DNA of 64,000 nt from Antitrichia curtipendula. Taxonomy: Eukaryota > Streptophyta > Bryopsida > Hypnales > Leucodontaceae. The position numbers and the translations under genes are program-made. The notes beneath the pieces are model-generated. The model was not told where the DNA came from. It ran no database searches and saw nothing but the letters and a program-made list of their open reading frames with translations. This document shows, piece by piece, positions 9,686-20,930 of the stretch; position 1 is the stretch's first letter; the number at the start of each line of letters is the position of its first letter. Where the stretch lies: assembly GCA_951230915.1 (NCBI GenBank), contig OX579641.1, positions 4,774,001-4,838,000 of the forward strand, written 5' to 3'.

Positions 9686-10848
9686 CAGATTCTCGCACCC
9701 AGTCGAAGTTTCTCGTGCTGCACGAGATAAGTGAACCCACTTTGGCCCAATGGCTACTTCGGCCAATATTCTCTCTCTGTCACGGGCCAGTGAGGGCAAT
9801 CAGTCACACACTTTCATTGAATATTGATAAGTCCAAAACTTTCTAAAGTTTGGAAAAGCTCCGGACGTCATTCCAAGCCGTTGATGAGTCGAGTCGAGTG
9901 GAATGGAGTCCAGTACCAATTGCTGCAGATCGATCATGCATTTATTTTGTTTATTTTAAAAAAACTCTTTTTACAGTTTCTGTGGTTTCTTCACATTGGT
10001 CGATCGGGAGCCCTGCCGTGTTGTTCCAGCCGTGCAGTGCCACCCAGCAAGCCCTCTTTTGCAGAAACACAGACACATGGCCGCTCTCCCATGTGCCTGC
10101 ATGGCCGTCTAACTTACTTGCCCCAACTGCTCAAGTGCCTGCTCGCCCTGCTGCAGTGCTGCTGCTGCGGCGATGAGTACTACTTTTTAACTTGAGTTTC
10201 CATCAATTTGTCAAACTTACTTGAAGGTCGGAATTAGAGACCAACATGCCACCACCCATTTCTGATCTCCTCGCCTGCAGGATGGGGCTCCTCTCTCTGT
10301 CTCTGCATTCATTGGCACCTGCGGCACTGGAATAGGCCGACGGGACCCAAACCCTAAAATCAATGGCTTGAGAGGAACCACACAGGCACGCTTGGAATCG
10401 GAGCGGAAGGGGCGGGGAAACCAGCGCACTTAACCCCTCCAGGATGTTGCCCTCCAAAATGTTGCCCTCCAAAATGTTGCCCTCCAAAAGAGCTGGCGTA
10501 TGTTGTTTGTATATTTAAAGGTATTTGAGGCTCTCCATAACACTCAAAAATTCCCCAAAAATTCTCAGTTGAGCAGTAATATGCCTGTTGACTTGGTGTG
10601 AAATTTACAGCTTGAATGGGATTCATGTGCTACTCAATTTCCCCTTCTTTATACAACAAGGGAGAGTCTATAAAAAAAAAAAACATCCTTGAGGGATTAA
10701 GGTGGGTACCCCCATTATTGCACTGTACCTTAAAGCACAGGTTGGAATTGGCTCCAAAATGGTGTAAAGGTATTTCAAGAATTGCACCTTCATGTTTTAT
10801 GGGTTCTCCAAGGAAGCGTTGACCGTTTTGGAACATGTGGTTGGCTTC
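9686..10848. other. GC-richer unassigned region with short internal repeats
   Basis: Base composition rises here relative to the flanks. Features seen are a perfect 17-base palindrome TCTCGTGCTGCACGAGA at 9,711-9,727, a CTG/CTC-rich stretch to 10,175, and a 15 bp tandem repeat at 10,441-10,490. There are frames of 108 and 123 codons at 9,824-10,195 (+) and 94 codons at 10,203-10,487 (-), but none resembles a known domain and all overlap one another. It may be gene-derived sequence, a promoter-like remnant or a GC-rich transposon fragment. Confidence 0.4.
10441..10490. repeat. 15 bp tandem repeat, three to four units
   Basis: The unit ATGTTGCCCTCCAAA is repeated three times almost perfectly. 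The first unit is preceded by a variant (CCTCCAGG). Confidence 0.85.
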
Positions 10849-11772
10849 TTAACCCCTAAAGCCCCGAGGCCTTTTCTCCATCAAAACACACTAAAAACTG
10901 CCACTCCTATTGCAAAGAGCAAAAAATTATAAAAATTATTATTTTTTGCATATTTAACCTTAGGATCTTATACTAGACTAGTATGAGAATGTGTGCAAGA
11001 AATTTCAGAAACTTTGACCAAATAAATTGCAAGATATTTGCATTCAAAGTGAAGAAAACAAGTTTTTTTGCACCTTGCTTGACTAGATTTTTGGGCTTTG
11101 AAACTATTTAACTTAAATTATTTGTATTGCTGATTTTGATTTTCTAAGTTTATATGTTGAATACTTCAGTTGAGAATCTAGGAAAAAAAATTCAAGAAAA
11201 AAACACTAAATTTTTACTCATTAAAAAATTGTTAAGTAGAAGTAGGTTCAAGATTGAAGGAATAACTAAATCGTTAATAGCTCTAAGACAAAATTGAAAT
11301 ATCATAATCCCAACGGTGAGATTGTTCTAGAAAGCAAATTCAACCTTGTCTAACAATTTTTTTTCTGAAAATTGTAAAAATTGCATTCAAAAATGAATCC
11401 TAAAAGTTATTTTTTCGAGAAGATGTTTAGATTGCCCGAAAAACTAAGATTGTCCATAACTTTTTCATTATTAGTCCAAATAGAATGAATCAAAGCTTCA
11501 AATGTAGACAAAAACACATAGATTTTGGAAAAAATATTTAAGAAATTTATTTTGACTTTCTGTGATTTTTTTGTGTTGCCCACCAAACTCTATTTTTAGC
11601 ATAGCTTTTTCTCTCGGACACCAATTGAAATAAAAATTATATATCCACAAAGCTCTCGCAGAACTACACAACCTGAAAAAATCCCCAAAAAATTCTCTAC
11701 ACATTGAGGTCACAAGAACCTACCCGGACCCAAATTGTCCCCCGAGGGGACAAACGGGGCTTTAGGGGTTAA
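10849..11772 (+). mobile_element. TTAA-type non-autonomous transposon, complete 924 bp reference copy
   Basis: The element runs TTAACCCCTAAAGCCCCG to CGGGGCTTTAGGGGTTAA, so the terminal inverted repeats are perfect over 18 bases including the TTAA. No coding frame is present. The TTAA target and 5'-CCC...GGG-3' ends are those of piggyBac-type transposons. Kolobok elements also use TTAA but usually begin with purine-rich ends. Members of the same body are at 8,287, 15,372, 29,629 and 39,638 (same orientation) and at 3,323, 13,554, 14,625 and 33,969 (inverted). Confidence 0.85.
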
Positions 11773-13553
11773 CTCAAAGAATATGAGGACTTAATAACAC
11801 TACAGTAGCAGTTGATAACGAATACATGTTTTTTAAAGATCAAAGATACAACTAAATATGCTCTAGTTATTAAATTTTTACATTGTTTCAACACGTGTTA
11901 GAGATTAGAGATCACTTTATTAAATCCTCATGTTATTTCATATGATTTACAGAATATGAGGAGATATAATTGTGGGTTTATGAGCTTGCAATTTTTTTTA
12001 AAAATATTAATAACATGATTGCACTTCCACATCTTTACTTCTAACACCTTAGGAGGAGGAACTTTAGAATGTGACCACTCTTTTTCAATGCTGCCTATGA
12101 GCGGTTTTAAGCATTCTACTTACAAAATTTTGTACCCCTATTATGGTCTCATTTTTGTTAGAATTAAAAAAATTGATTGTGCATTACTTCCTTTGTGCAT
12201 TATACATCTATTTGCTCTCTTGTATTCACTATTTACTAGTTAGGCTTCAAATTATCCACAATCCAATTTGTGGCACTTTTGGGTATACCCACCTAAACGT
12301 CTAGAGTCTTCTCTAGAATTCACAATTTGAGGAAAATCCTCAATGGATGCACTTAGTTACTACAACAAACTACATGCAAACAAGTGGTTTCTAATAAACT
12401 ATAGTTTCAATCTAAAATTTTGAAAAATTGTTTAATAATGACTATAGGTTTCTATTGCCAAAATTTCCAACTCAAATAAAATATGAAACGATTTCTAAAA
12501 GAGGTTGAAAATGAACTAAAATGGCATGTTTTTCAACTCAAATAATTATAGAGAGCACCTTTAGATGACCACTGAATCAATATTCAACTCAAAATGAGCT
12601 TTCAATAGAGAGTTATTTTTAGAAATTTTGATCATTTTTTAGACTATTTTTTAATATATAATATAGAAGTGTGAAAGTTATTTTTCAGTTCTATAGTGTA
12701 TCTTTTTACTTCAAAAAATTATAACTAATTATTATTAAAAAATAAAAATATCAATAATTCAAAACAAAGTAAAAAATTTACTCATATTTTTCTAATTTTG
12801 TTTTATTTAAAATTCAAAAAGTATATACGGTGTCCAAAGTTTTGTTTGCACGTGATTTCTAATGGATACTCTAAGTGAACACCTCGAGGGAAAATCATCA
12901 TAATGTATTATTTGGAAGAATATTTTGGAATTCATATATAAATAAAAGTTGTAGATCTTGAGTTTTAGATTCCATTTGTATGGTTAGGTTTATCAATACT
13001 ATCACCAATATTTTATTTTGTATGAATTTTGAGAGAAAAAAATTTCAAAATTTCTTCTGAATTTGGTTACAAGAAAAATATTATCATATTTTTGGAGTCC
13101 AATTTGTTGGAATGGATTTGAAATGAAGTTCTCTTCACTTGGTGATTTAAAAAAAAAAAAATTCTTTAAGTCTATGACCTCATTTTTGCAAATCCAGTTT
13201 TGAACTAGAGTCAACGCAATTTGGGCTTGGCCAATCACTTGACATACTTCCACATCTATAATTTAAAAAAAATATGTACAACAAATCCAGTTGTTAGATA
13301 GGACAACAACTTCATAAAGTATTTCTATAAGTTAAGATGACTTCTATCCAAACAGTAATGAGATTGTAACTTGAATTTGGATCTAGTAGTTGTCCAAAAA
13401 TTGGATGTTTCAGAGCTTCAAGGTTAAAGTAGAATAGCCTATGACCATCTAGATTTGCAATATGGATATTTTGTGCAATGTGCTAATTGTTGCCTATATT
13501 TTTCAGAGAAAGAATTGGTTGAATTGATTGAAATATAAGTGTCTATAATCATA
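11773..13553. other. AT-rich DNA, no gene seen
   Basis: The largest frames (74-83 codons) are Phe/Ile/Lys-rich shadows of AT-rich DNA. I see no terminal repeats or exon-like segments. Confidence 0.55.
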
Positions 13554-14543
13554 TTAACTCCTAAAGGACCAAGTGTCCTTTCAACGTACGCAAGAAATCT
13601 CAAGATAGCTTCTTACAAAGTCATTTATGGTTGGATGTTCATGAAATTTGGAAACAATGTGTGAATACATACCTCTTTGGTGAAAAATTAGTTCTTTTTT
13701 CTGATTAGGTGCATGGATCAAAAGTTATGTTGTCTTGAACCTTTTGGGCCGTTCAAGCAATTTGAAAATCTTTGGAGAATCTTTTGCAAAAAAACTCATC
13801 GACTCTTGAAATTTGGAATGTATGTAACTAAAAAATATGGCATACAATTGTCCAAAATAAAACAAATATTAGTCCTCAAATCTTATTCTAAGAGGAGTCA
13901 AACTTTGTTAGTTGTGTTGGGGTGGTTTCAAAAAAATATATTTTCTTCTAACTTCAAGTCCTATTATCTTGAAATCTATGAAGTCAAAATTCTTGAATTC
14001 TTTTTCTACATATTCAAATTAGAGATAATTTAGATCCAAATGTTTGTCTTTAACTTTTAACCATTCAGATCTCTAATAAAAAAAAGTCCTCATTGCACAA
14101 GAAACCATAAAAGAATGACTCATGTATGGCCAATTCACTTAACCTCCTTGCATTGTAGGATGATTTTGTACGTATAAGCTAATCATCTTAGTTGCTTCTA
14201 AAAATCTTTATGAGTGAACCTAACATCATCTACTTATAAATAGTCAAAACCCTCATTTCTGTATAGAGTAAAAATTGCTCCAAGAGGGCCCAAAGTTTGT
14301 TGGCCATGTTTTGCAAGAACAAATAATAGGTTTTTTTCTCACTTCAAATGTTATAATCTTTCAATCCGCGTGGTCAAATGGGCTGAAAATTTTCCCACAC
14401 TTTGGTCAAACACTTTATGTTATTTTTTCAAGGTTGAATTTCTTAAAAAAAATTTAAAATTTCATTTTTGAATAACACACTAAAAAATCGCAGTTTTTGA
14501 CAATGTCTCTCTACAAAAAAAACCTTGATTCTTTAGGGGTTAA
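13554..14543 (-). mobile_element. TTAA-type element, 990 bp
   Basis: It starts TTAACTCCTAAAGGACCAAG and ends CTTGATTCTTTAGGGGTTAA. The terminal repeats match at most of the first 20 positions. The body is more diverged than in the 924 bp copy, but it keeps a CAATCCGCGTGGTCAAATG block and the TTTTGACAATGTC region before the right end. The neighbouring element begins only 81 bases further on. Confidence 0.75.
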
Positions 14544-14624
14544 TCTTGATCCTAAAGAACTTGAATTGATATGAATTTTTAAACCAAAAATATAAAATAA
14601 TTAGTATGTGGGGTCGTGACCATC

Positions 14625-15210
14625 TTAACCCCTAAAACCCAACTTGTCCCCTCGGGGGACAATTTGGGTCCAGGTAGGTTCCTATTGTCTCAATTTGAAG
14701 TGAATTTTTTTGAGATTTTTTGAGGTTGTGTAGCTTTGCAAGAGCTTTGTGGATATAATTTTTGTTGCAATCAGATGGCGGATGAAAAAGTTATGGCACA
14801 ATGAGCAAGAAATGGAGATTGGTGGGCAGTCCAAAAAAATTTACAAAAAGTCAAAATTACTTTTTTTGAATTCTTTTCCTAAAAGATTATGTTCTTACCT
14901 ATACGTGAAGCTTTGGTTCATTCTATTTGACTAGAGATGAGAGAGTTATGGACAAACTTAGTTTTTTCGGGCAATTTAAGCATCTTCTTGAAAAAAAACT
15001 TTTTGTCCAACTTTGAATGCTAATATCTTCCAATCCGTATGGTGAAATTTGATGAAATTTGTACTACATGATTTCAGACAAGTTAAGTACAAGATCCTAT
15101 GGTTAAATTCCCAAAAAAACAAAAAAATTGGTTTCCTTAAGTGAATACAACAGAAGTGGTAGTTTTGAGTGTTTTTTGGTAGAAAACACCCTCCGGGGTT
15201 TAGGGGTTAA
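14625..15210 (-). mobile_element. TTAA-type element, short form 586 bp
   Basis: It starts TTAACCCCTAAAACCC and ends GGGGTTTAGGGGTTAA, with TTAA on both sides. A subterminal palindrome TGTCCCCTCGGGGGACA lies just inside the left end. It is an internal-deletion class of the ~920 bp form. The copy at 33,969-37,298 is also about 588 bp once its insert is removed, so the short form is a lineage of its own. Confidence 0.85.
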
Positions 15211-15371
15211 AGAGGTTCAAAATTAGTGACCCACCATTGTAATCTCATTTGATGTGTATTATAAAAGTACAAGTTCAACATTCTAATTTAATTGGCTGTA
15301 ATTACAACTTATTCTAACAAATATTTATTCATAGTTAAGCTCACCTAAACCAACATTTATTGAACCGCATC

Positions 15372-16288
15372 TTAACCCCTAAAAGACCAAGGCCTTTTCT
15401 TAGCCAAAAAACACTCAAAACTGCCATTTCTATTGCAAAGAGTAAAAAAGTTTGAAAATTGTTTTCTTTGTACATATAATTGTAGGATATTACACTTAAT
15501 TAGTACAAAAATGTGTGGAAAGAATTTCAAAATTTTTGATAGCATAAATTGCAAAATATCAACGTTTTAAGTGAAGAAAATAAGTTTTTTTGTACATTGT
15601 GGGACTATATTTTTTGACTTTGAACCTTCTTAACTTAAATTTTTTACACTACAAGGTTTTGAGTTTTAAATACTTATGGTGGAGAATTGAGTTGAGAGTC
15701 TAGGAAAAAAAATATTTCAAAAAAACTTAATCTCTCTTTTAGAAAAATATTCAGTACAAGTAGGTATGAGATAGAAGGAAAATCTAAATTATTAATATCT
15801 CTAAGAAGGAATTAAAACACATTAATTCCAATGGTAATATTATTATAGAAAAAAAACTAATCTATGTGAATTTTTTTTTGAAAAATTGTAAAAATTGCAT
15901 TTGCAAATGAATCCTACAAGTTATTTTTTCAAAAAGATGCTTAGATTGCCTAAAAGACAAGATTGTCCATAACTTTTACATTACTTATTCAAATGAAATG
16001 AATCAAAGCTTTCCATGTAGACAAAAATATAATGTATGAGGAAAAAAACTAAAAATTTCAAATTTTTCAATTTCTTTTTTGCTGCTCAATCTCCCTTATT
16101 TTGAGTTTATCTAAGCATAGCTTTTATTCCTAGACATCAATTGAAAAAATATATATTCCCACAAAGATAACTATTTTTTTTTATCTTTAAAAATATATTC
16201 AAAAATCATGACAAAAATTGAAACTTAGTAGGTAGTTCCTTGAAATCCAATTTGTCCCTTGAAAGGACAACGGTCCTTTAGGGGATAA
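15372..16288 (+). mobile_element. TTAA-type element, 917 bp
   Basis: It starts TTAACCCCTAAAAGACCAAG and ends CGGTCCTTTAGGGGATAA, where the right TTAA has mutated to ATAA. The body follows the 10,849 copy in order and length. No coding frame. Confidence 0.8.
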
Positions 16289-16537
16289 TCAATCTTAACT
16301 CGTCCATAAATAGATGTGAATTTGATGTCATTTTCTGACAATAGCACCTAATTGCTTGCCCAAAGTACATGACTTACATGCATAGAAAAAGGTGGGAGAC
16401 TAGCGCAATTGGAAGGATCCAATAGATGGCAAAATTAGGCTGATTGACTCTGACTAACCAGCCATTACCACCATCCTTTTCAATTCCACCCTCATATACT
16501 TGTAGTGTACATTTTCCATCTGAAATGTATTCCATAG

Positions 16538-16657
16538 GTATATGAGGACATCACTGAGAAGGGTGGTGTGAATAGGCTAGTTCATCTTAAATCCGGCTTC
16601 AAGAACGTGGCCCCCATGACCAAGGTTGTCACCAAATTGCTCCAATTGTTGGACTAA
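16538..16657 (+). pseudogene. Orphan terminal-exon-like segment
   Basis: After a CCATAG acceptor-like junction there is an open stretch of 39 codons ending in TAA, with balanced protein-like composition. It reads VYEDITEKGGVNRL and ends TKVVTKLLQLLD. It stands out from the surrounding AT-rich noise. I do not recognise the family and find no convincing upstream exon. It may be the last exon of a decayed gene or a fragment captured by a transposon. Confidence 0.4.
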
Positions 16658-17003
16658 TAGGTGCATTTTTTGTTTCTACAGTGAACAAGTGAAATAAAGT
16701 CATCCATTGGACACTTTTGGTACTCAATGTCCTTCAAGAATTAACTCCGCAATGACAAGACATACGTCCAAGGTGCTTTGCCAAAATGATCCAATTTATG
16801 AACTAATAGGTGCATTTTTCATTTCTACGATAACCTTAAAAAGCCATTCACTGCCCACTTTCTAGTTGTTACATTGTAGCATTACAAGGTTAATTATGTA
16901 AAAATGTTGATGATGGATGAGTTCACTATTAACCATTCACTTTTTGGTTGTTGTGGAAACAAATAATGCACCTATTGGTCCATAAATTGGAGTATTTCGG
17001 TGA
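16628..17003. repeat. Three copies of an exon-end fragment, two direct and one inverted
   Basis: The block around CCAATTGTTGGACTAATAGG followed by TGCATTTTTTGTTTCTAC at 16,640-16,680 recurs at about 16,788-16,830. It recurs inverted at about 16,950-17,000 (GAAACAAATAATGCACCTAT). The exon-like segment above therefore had its 3' end duplicated locally. Confidence 0.6.
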
Positions 17004-17426
17004 CTATCTTAGTCATGAAAAGTCACGTCTTCCTAAGATTAAAGAATATGGCCAAATTGTGATACCTACATTTGGACCAAAAAGTGTCATAGAAAATTTA
17101 AATATTGATTATGTTAAATGTTCACAATCAAAACATGTGGCACTATCATGAGACTTTTGTGTTAGTTTTTTAAACACCTAAGGACAATACTTTGAAATTT
17201 GTAATGGCTTATTCAAATAGTATTCAAATAATGCATGTGCCATTTTTTTATCTCAACCGGTCTACTTGATCAATTTTTCTTCTAGATTGGCTCCTCTCTC
17301 ACTAGCACCTACATTGGGACAACAAAACAAGTGCCTAAAACTTGAATCAAAATGAGATAACCACACTTATACAACCAACTTAAGTTGAAACTAGCACTAA
17401 GGTTTGTACACCAAAGGTATGTGCAC

Positions 17427-17900
17427 CACTACATGAAAACAAGTATTTTATGACTGCATAAATATGACTAAAGATGAATGGCAACTACTTGCAGTTATAT
17501 TCTTGGAGCCCAATACCTTGGCAAAAAACTTGACTGCAAAATATGACCACCAATCATTTTTTGGCCTTGTACTTCACATGCGTATACTATACACTTGTTA
17601 AAAACATTAAAGTATTTTATAGGAAACAGCTGGAAACATATTTAGGGAACGTTAAGTTATATTGCCACATATTTATTCTTTAGTCACATTTTGCAATTAT
17701 ATTTCCATAGTACTGCCTTATTTTTTATTTTGGCAACTTGAGGAAAATTTGGTGGTAAACATGTTTGGAGAGCATCCATTCATAATTGCCAATTAGAATT
17801 TTACTTTAGTCATATTTTGCGATCATATTTTGGATCAGTCATATTTTGTAGTCACATTTTTTTGGTAGCTACATTTTTTTCTTTGGAAGGAGTCCAAAAG
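17427..17900 (+). mobile_element. CACTA-like terminus with subterminal repeats
   Basis: It begins CACTACATGAAAACAAGT and continues with TTTTATGACTGCATAAATAT. Over some 45 bases this resembles the inverted end at 29,094. Inside are repeated AAATATGAC / GTCATATTT words (17,457, 17,540, 17,817, 17,847), like the subterminal motifs that En/Spm-type transposases bind. No transposase frame follows. Confidence 0.5.
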
Positions 17901-18734
17901 GAAGATAGACAATCTAATATTGGTTTCTTGTACTTTTGCCCTAAAAAGTCATTTCTTGGATTAAAGTATGACTTTATTTCAAATGCCTAGATTGAAAAAA
18001 ATTCTACTACATGATATGTCTATTACAAAATTGACATTCAATCATTTGGGATGACACATGTTTATATTTTAATTAATATATTAAAAAAATTATAGGATTT
18101 AAAAAGGAAGTAGAGAAGCATAAAGCCTATGGATAAATCCCAGTACAAAGGTGAAATTAAGCCTAAAAAACAAGGCTAGAAACTAGACCTGCTTTGACCC
18201 ACTATAAGGACTTGTCATGAGGTTGATTGATGATGTTGATTGATTGTGATGCTTGATACAAATTGAGAGCTAATTAAATTAGTTGATACAAAGTGAAATA
18301 TGGTGCGTTTAATCTAAAAATGTGAATTGAAGGTCATGGAGTTTAGAAGAAACACTTGAATCATAGGAAGAATCTAATTTAAAGAGGAGGAGAAGGAATG
18401 TCAGAAAAGTCCATACTCGAGTAGCCAACTAGCCATGGAGCAAGAGTAAGTGAAGAATGCAATTTGTGTTGAGAGTTTAAATATTTGAATTACGGGGGTG
18501 CTATTTTGTAAGCCTTGGAGCGTGAGCTTGGGAGCTTGAGAGCCTGTGAGCCTCAAGTTGTAAGGTATTTAGTCTGCTGTTTGGATTTTAGACCTATTAC
18601 CGTGGTTTAGGAATTTAGGATCTTTACAGCTAGTGAACTAAAGAAAATATATCAATTGGCCTGAAATAAAATTGGAACACTCCAGATATTCTCCAAACAC
18701 CTTATTCATTTGACTTGTCTAAATATATTTTATA
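17901..18734. other. No gene seen
   Basis: AT-rich DNA without recognisable frames. Around 18,505-18,560 several GTGAGC / GAGCTTG words recur, similar to those at 20,590-20,660 and 30,490-30,560, suggesting fragments of one repeat family. Confidence 0.45.
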
Positions 18735-20265
18735 TTTTCTTAGTTGCAACTCCATCATCCCAGAGAATCAAAGCCCCCTTGAGGGACTTGGAGATTAGGA
18801 ATCTCAAATTTTTTTTATTGTTTTAATCTTTTAGGATTTTTTGTTATGACTCTATCACCCCCCATAAACCTCTCTCAGTACCAAGAGGCCTTTGGAGATT
18901 CTGAACATTGAGACTCTTAAAACTCTTTTTTCAAACTCTTTATTTTATATTCATTTTATTTTATTTTGTCACAACTTCATCACCCCCTCAAAAACCTCTC
19001 TCAGTACCAAAATGCCCCTTAGGGATTATTAGGTTTTAAAATCTCAAAATTATTTTTTTAGTTTTAAGAAAAGAAAATTATTTGTTTTGTTTTGTTTTGC
19101 GACTCAGTTACTTCCAAAAACACCTTTCAATACTAATAGACCACTTAGAGGATTTTGGATTTGGGACTTTCAATTTTTTCCTTTGTCTATATTTTTTTAA
19201 GTCTAATTTTTTTTTTCCAACTTCGTCACCTCTAGAAACCTTTCTTGGCACTGAGAGACCCTTTGAAGCTTGGAACTTTCAAAACTTTTTTTTTCAAAAT
19301 TTTTTTTTCAATTATTTTTATTTTTATTTAAAAATTTATTTTCCGACTTTGTCACCCCTAGAAACCTCTCTCGCCACCGAGAGACCCTTTGGGATGTTGA
19401 AAGCTTGAAACTCTCAAAACTTTTTTTTCAAATTTATTTTTCAATTTATTTATTTATTTATTTTTCAACTTTGTTACTTCTAGAAACCTCTCTCGGCACT
19501 GAGAGACCCTTTGGGATGTTGAAAGCTTGGAACTTTCAAAAAAACAAATTTCAAAAACAAATTTCAAAAACAAATTTCAAAATTATTTTCATTTTTTTTT
19601 CAATTTTTTTTTCGTGACTTAGTCACCTCTAGAAACCTCTCTCTGCACTGAGAGACCCTTTTGTGTTTGAAGCTTGGAACCTTCAAAAAAAAAATTCAAA
19701 AAAGAAATTTCAATTTCAATTTTTTTTTTCTACACGACTTTGTCACCCCTAGAAACCAATCTTATCATCGAGAAACCTTTTGGGTTGTTAGAAGCTTGAA
19801 ACTCTCAAAACTTTTTTTCAAAAACAATTTTTTTTTTTTTTTTTCGCGACTTCATCACCCCTAGAAACCTCTCTCGCCACTGAGAGACCCTTTTGGGTGT
19901 TAGAAGCTTGCAACTCTCAAAAAAATAATTCAAAAAAATAACTTCAGATTTTTTTTTCAGTTTTTATTTTTTATTTTTTTTCTGCAACTTTGTCATCCTT
20001 AGATACCCCTTTTGGTACCAAAAGACCCCTTGAAGAGGGTGGAGTTTAGGTCTCTCAAAATTCGTTTTTTCAAAAAAAAAATTCAAATTTGTTTTGGTCC
20101 TTTTGGGGTGTTTGAAGTTTGAGACTCCTTCAAAAAAAAAACTTTTTAATTTTTTAATTTTTAATTTAATTTTTTTTTTTTTAATTAATTTTTTTTGTGT
20201 ACATATGTGTGTAGAGTCTATCTCTCTGAAAACCTTTCTTGGGAGATCTAGAGGTTGGAACACTC
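18735..20265. repeat. Degenerate satellite array, period about 110-147 bp, eleven or more units
   Basis: Each unit has a conserved block GACTTTGTCACCCCTAGAAA followed by CCTCTCTCGGCACCGAGAG, ACCCTTTGGG and CTTGGAACTCTCAAAA, then a long T/A-rich spacer. Cores lie near 18,866, 18,990, 19,116, 19,232, 19,350, 19,481, 19,628, 19,750, 19,861, 20,000 and 20,230. The central units are best conserved and the flanks more diverged, as expected for an array homogenised in its middle. CTCTCGGCACCGAGAG is a perfect small hairpin. The Phe-rich frames crossing the array are not genes. Confidence 0.85.
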
Positions 20266-20930
20266 TAAGACTTAACACACACTATGGGGGTGGTATCTAT
20301 TGCATGAGCCATTCGTTACCTGTCCAAAATAAAAAAATTCTCTTAGAATCCCTTCAATGGCTTGAGCTTGAATAAATGTTTTTTCGAGAAGAAAACAAAT
20401 GGGGCTCAAGGTGGGTTAAAACTATTGCCCGCATGCGCATCAGGCCAAGTGTGGAGTGTGTGATGGCTACGCTCCCATGGTCATAGGTCTACGGTAATAG
20501 GGCTGAAATTTTATTATTAATATAAAAATATTGAAATGTCTCCATTTTTTTCTTTATTGGCCTCAAAAATTTCAAGTTTTTTTTTAGTCAACGCTTTGGG
20601 CTCACAAAATGTACGCTCACAGCTCTTAAGCTCACATTTTTAGGCTCACAAACTAGTGTCATTGTTTGAATTAGAAGTTACAATTCAAAGCTTTGGTCAT
20701 ATAAGACTAATTTGACCCCTTTATATAGGTATGACTATCTATTGTATAAAGATTGTTGATTATAATATGCATAGTTGACCAAATGAAGTCTTAAAGTTTT
20801 AAATATATAGTTAGTTAGCAGTTACAAGGCTTATATCACTATAGTTGTGTAGATAGGTGTTTCTACATTTTTCTTAGTTTTTTTTAGTATGTGTTTTTGA
20901 CGTTTTTGACTGGCTGTATGTGTATTTGTG
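20266..20930. other. No gene; GCTCAC-word cluster
   Basis: Around 20,590-20,660 are repeated GGCTCACA / GCTCACA words ending in ACTAGTGTCATTG, matching the edges of the insert at 30,486-30,845. Otherwise AT-rich and featureless. Confidence 0.4.

Noticed and set aside
19082..19617. Phe-rich plus-strand frames of 108 and 115 codons
   Set aside because: They are translations of the tandem satellite; the apparent protein repeats simply mirror the DNA unit.
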